From Candidatus Aquicultor primus (GTDB taxonomy: Bacteria > Actinomycetota > Aquicultoria > Aquicultorales > Aquicultoraceae), in assembly GCA_001767575.1 (NCBI GenBank), contig MELI01000085.1, forward strand, positions 1-7,871: DNA of 7,871 nt. The letters are read 5' to 3'. The position numbers were made by a program, and so were the translations under genes. The notes beneath the pieces were generated by a model. The model did no database searches, was not told where the DNA came from, and saw nothing but the letters and a program-made list of their open reading frames with translations. Below are positions 6,349 through 7,871 of the stretch, piece by piece; position 1 is the first letter of the stretch; the number at the start of each line of letters is the position of its first letter.

Positions 6349-6384
6349 GGCTAGGGGGACTCTGGTGTCCTATGCGTCCTAGCC
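6349..6384. terminator. Inverted repeat GGCTAGG/CCTAGCC, possible terminator
   Basis: Perfect 7-base arms at 6349-6355 and 6378-6384 surround a 22-base loop in which GGAC/GTCC can extend the pairing. TAAACCTTTTTC follows. The T-run starts six bases after the stem, so termination is possible but not typical. It stands just after the last attC and would end transcription of the array. Confidence 0.3.
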
Positions 6385-6405
6385 TAAACCTTTTTCAAGG
6401 AGTTT

Positions 6406-6434
6406 TTGACTGTTTTTTCAATTAAGACGATAAT
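6406..6434 (+). promoter_or_regulatory. Strong sigma-70-like promoter without an obvious gene
   Basis: TTGACT (6406-6411), a 17-base spacer and GATAAT (6429-6434) match the sigma-70 consensus at five of six positions in each box. No coding region on the + strand follows; transcription would run antisense through the recombinase relic and the PIN gene. It may be the promoter of a gene that has been lost. Confidence 0.5.
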
Positions 6435-6448
6435 ATCGTATATTATCG
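6428..6448. promoter_or_regulatory. Palindrome CGATAATA-n5-TATTATCG over the -10, candidate operator
   Basis: Perfect 8-base arms at 6428-6435 and 6441-6448 with spacer TCGTA. The left arm covers the -10 box of the promoter at 6406-6434, the usual position for a repressor site. The element ACGATAAT also occurs, on the other strand, in the promoter of the cassette 4 regulator. Confidence 0.4.
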
Positions 6449-6504
6449 CAACTCAGACATATACTTTACCAGCTTCTCCAGTAACTCAAAGTTTGAATAG
6501 CGTC

Positions 6505-6595
6505 CACTTAGGGCAGCCGGTCAATCTTATGAACTATCACCACATCAATCGAATGCTCTTTTTTAACCCGAGAGAGCTTTTTAAGACCTTAGCTG
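6505..6595 (-). pseudogene. Serine recombinase relic (fragment)
   Basis: About 30 codons on the minus strand read KKLSRVKKEHSIDVV followed by IVHKIDRL, matching the serine-recombinase resolvase-domain segment whose signature is VVxKxDRLaR. A stop (TAA, 6508-6510) comes right after DRLP, and no DRLARN continuation, catalytic serine region or recombinase domain is present. The frame overlaps the last codons of the PIN gene, which suggests a junction between two fragments. The match rests on one motif, so confidence is moderate. Confidence 0.4.
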
Positions 6596-6897
6596 ATTCA
6601 TGAAATCACGAGGGGAGAGTATCTGAATTTTCTGGTAAGTTTCTATATCAAGCAAATGGTTATCCCCGGAGATAATAAAGTCTGCATTGCCTTCGACCGC
6701 ACAGGCAAGAAATATATTGTCCGATGGATCTTTGCTAACGACCTCTGGTTTCCGCTTACCAGGCGTTCTTTGAGAGTACTTGCTAAGATGCAATACAAAC
6801 TGCTCAATGTCTTCGTCTATTACAGAAAAGGCCTTCTTTATCTTGGGGTACTCTAAAACCTTGCTAACTTCGGCTATAATCTCAAGTCCACTTGCAT
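6581..6897 (-). pseudogene. PIN-domain toxin (VapC-like, PIN_3/COG1569), N-terminally truncated
   Basis: The frame is open from about 6907 down to the TAA at 6581-6583. It reads LEIIAEVSKVLEYPKI, then DPSDNIFLACAVEGNADFI, SGDNHLL and ILSPRDFMNQL, the middle and end of a COG1569 PIN ribonuclease toxin. The Asp of DPSDN and the Asp of SGD are present, but the first about 40 residues, including the catalytic DTN Asp, are missing. A good ribosome binding site (GGAGG at 6906-6902) and an ATG at 6897 lie where the gene should begin, but in a different frame that stops after seven codons. An internal deletion just after the start codon explains this. The toxin should be inactive. A TTG at 6793 could start only a short fragment. 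Confidence 0.7.
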
Positions 6898-6911
6898 GAC
6901 ACCTCCCTTAA

Positions 6912-6983
6912 TTATTTTGCTGCCTTCCTAGCAGGTCCTTTAGTTGAACAAAGAAGGCGTTTGTCAACGCCGGTTGAAAATTG
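6912..6983 (-). pseudogene. Possible antitoxin C-terminal remnant
   Basis: A minus-strand frame ends in STKGPARKAAK and a TAA at 6914-6912, 14 bases before the PIN ribosome binding site and ATG region. That is the position and spacing of an antitoxin partner. Only some 20 codons remain before the IS element. The tail is not diagnostic of any antitoxin family, so this rests mainly on context. Confidence 0.25.
6956..6971. repeat. Short hairpin GGCGTT-TGTC-AACGCC
   Basis: Perfect 6-base arms at 6956-6961 and 6966-6971 around a tetraloop. It lies between the PIN remnant and the IS left end and is inside the possible antitoxin tail. No T-run follows on either strand; its meaning is unknown. Confidence 0.25.
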
Positions 6984-6991
6984 ACGATAAC

Positions 6992-7871
6992 GTAAGCTTA
7001 AGTGTGTAAAAAGCCACAGCCCTCCGATACACTGGAAGTTAACCAGACAACCAGTTAAAAGGAGAAAACCGTGGCTTTAGACCAGTATGGCAAAGATGAT
7101 GTTGTAAGCAAAGAAGCAATCCGAGATTTTATCGACTCACGCATCCGCGAAGCGGTGAAAGAAACGCTTGAAGAAATCATGGAGACAGAGATGCGAGCCC
7201 ATCTCGGAGCGGAAAGGGCTTAAGAGAACCGAAGATCGGCTCGGGTATCGAAATGGCTATCGCGCCCGGGATCTAGAGACTCGTGTTGGAGTGGTTGCGC
7301 TTGATGTTCCAAGGGATCGCGATGGCCTCTTTCAAACGGATGTCTTTGAGAAATATCGCCGGGCCGAAGTCTCGCTGGAAGAGGCCATGCTTGAGATGTA
7401 TTTGGCCGGCGTCTCAACCCGCAAAGTAGCTGACGTCACCGAGACGCTGTGCGGGGTGAGAAAATCATCCACCGCGCAATCGGACTTAAACAAGAAGCTC
7501 TATGAGCGTTTGAAGAAATGGCGGGAGCGCACCATTGAGGGTGAGTACCCGTATGTCTATCTCGACGGGATCGTCATCTCCATGCGCTTGGGCGAAGGAG
7601 TTGAAAACGTGAGTTTGCTTATCGCCATCGGAGTCAGCACCGAAGGGTACCGCGAGGTCTTAGGTGTTATGGAGGGCTACCGTGAAGATAAGGCGTCCTG
7701 GCTCGAACTGTTGCGTCTGCTGGTCAAACGGGGACTCTCCGGCGTGCGCCTTATCATAGCCGATGCTCACCTTGGCTTAACGGAAGCAGCCAAAGCGTGT
7801 TTCCCCTCGGCTCTTTACCAGAGATGCAAGGTGCACTTTATGCGAAACGTGTTCTCAAAGGTGCCCCGACG
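6992..7871 (+). mobile_element. IS256-family insertion sequence, left part only
   Basis: The element is recognised from its transposase. The left end is approximate: GTGTGTAAAAAG at 7002-7013 resembles IS256-family terminal repeats, about 60 bases before the transposase start, so I place the edge between 6985 and 7002. The right end, its inverted repeat and the target duplication are outside the window and cannot be checked. The insertion lies at the antitoxin end of the PIN toxin remnant. Confidence 0.65.
7071..7871 (+). pseudogene. IS256-family (mutator-type) transposase, frameshifted, right end cut
   Basis: DDE transposase of the IS256 family. GTG at 7071 is the start, with GGAG at 7061-7064. 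The first frame gives MALDQYGKDDVVSKEAIRD and on to HLGAERA before a TAA at 7221-7223. Removing one G from the GGG at 7216-7218 joins it to the downstream frame: RTEDRLGYRNGYRARDLETR, VGVVALDVPRDRDG, VSTRKVADV, LCGV, YPYVYLDGI (first catalytic Asp), LIIADAHLGL (second Asp) and YQRCKVHFMRN. The catalytic Glu and C-terminus lie beyond the window. The downstream frame is open to the edge. IS256 elements are not known to need programmed frameshifting, so this is a mutation or a sequence error. Confidence 0.88.

Noticed and set aside
6406..6603. 65-codon + strand frame starting inside the orphan promoter
   Set aside because: It begins within the -35 box, so it cannot be translated from that promoter, and it resembles no protein family.

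Overview
The window is an integron: an integrase gene, an attI-like recombination site, six gene cassettes each closed by an attC site, and a degraded flank that contains an IS256-family insertion sequence running off the right edge. The host is a bacterium I cannot name from sequence alone. Base composition changes sharply from cassette to cassette, as expected of captured genes. The integrase keeps the integron-specific insert (the GRVLMPNALDRKYPNA region), so it is an IntI and not a generic XerC/D. The gene content suggests an environmental chromosomal integron with no resistance genes visible.

Layout. Positions 1-345 hold nothing I recognise. The integrase gene (346-1378, +) reads as IntI over its full length but carries three single-base indels. 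About 180 bases after its stop lies attI (core GTTAGGC at 1562). The cassettes follow: C1 (1563-2143) DUF5946 protein; C2 (2144-2856) DUF1905/YdeI-type protein; C3 (2857-3571) YdeI/OmpD-associated protein; C4 (3572-4546) an Xre regulator plus a DUF2975 membrane protein, both on the opposite strand; C5 (4547-5193) a 60-residue membrane peptide; C6 (5194-6335) an integral membrane protein and a DUF1428 protein. After the last attC come an orphan promoter with a palindrome, a small serine-recombinase relic, and a PIN-domain toxin remnant lacking its first catalytic segment. Last is the IS256-family transposase, frameshifted near its N-terminus and cut by the window edge.

How the parts relate. 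In most integrons intI points away from the cassettes. Here intI and the array run in the same direction and attI lies beyond the 3' end of intI, the rarer 'inverse' arrangement known from Treponema denticola and some other lineages. Cassette boundaries are well supported: in five of six cassettes the first six bases are the exact reverse complement of the left outer box of that cassette's own attC, as expected if each was inserted as a circle at the attC/attI core. The integrase, the transposase and the PIN toxin all look damaged as written, so the array may now be static. All four single-base indels sit in short runs of C or G, so assembly or sequencing error must be excluded first.
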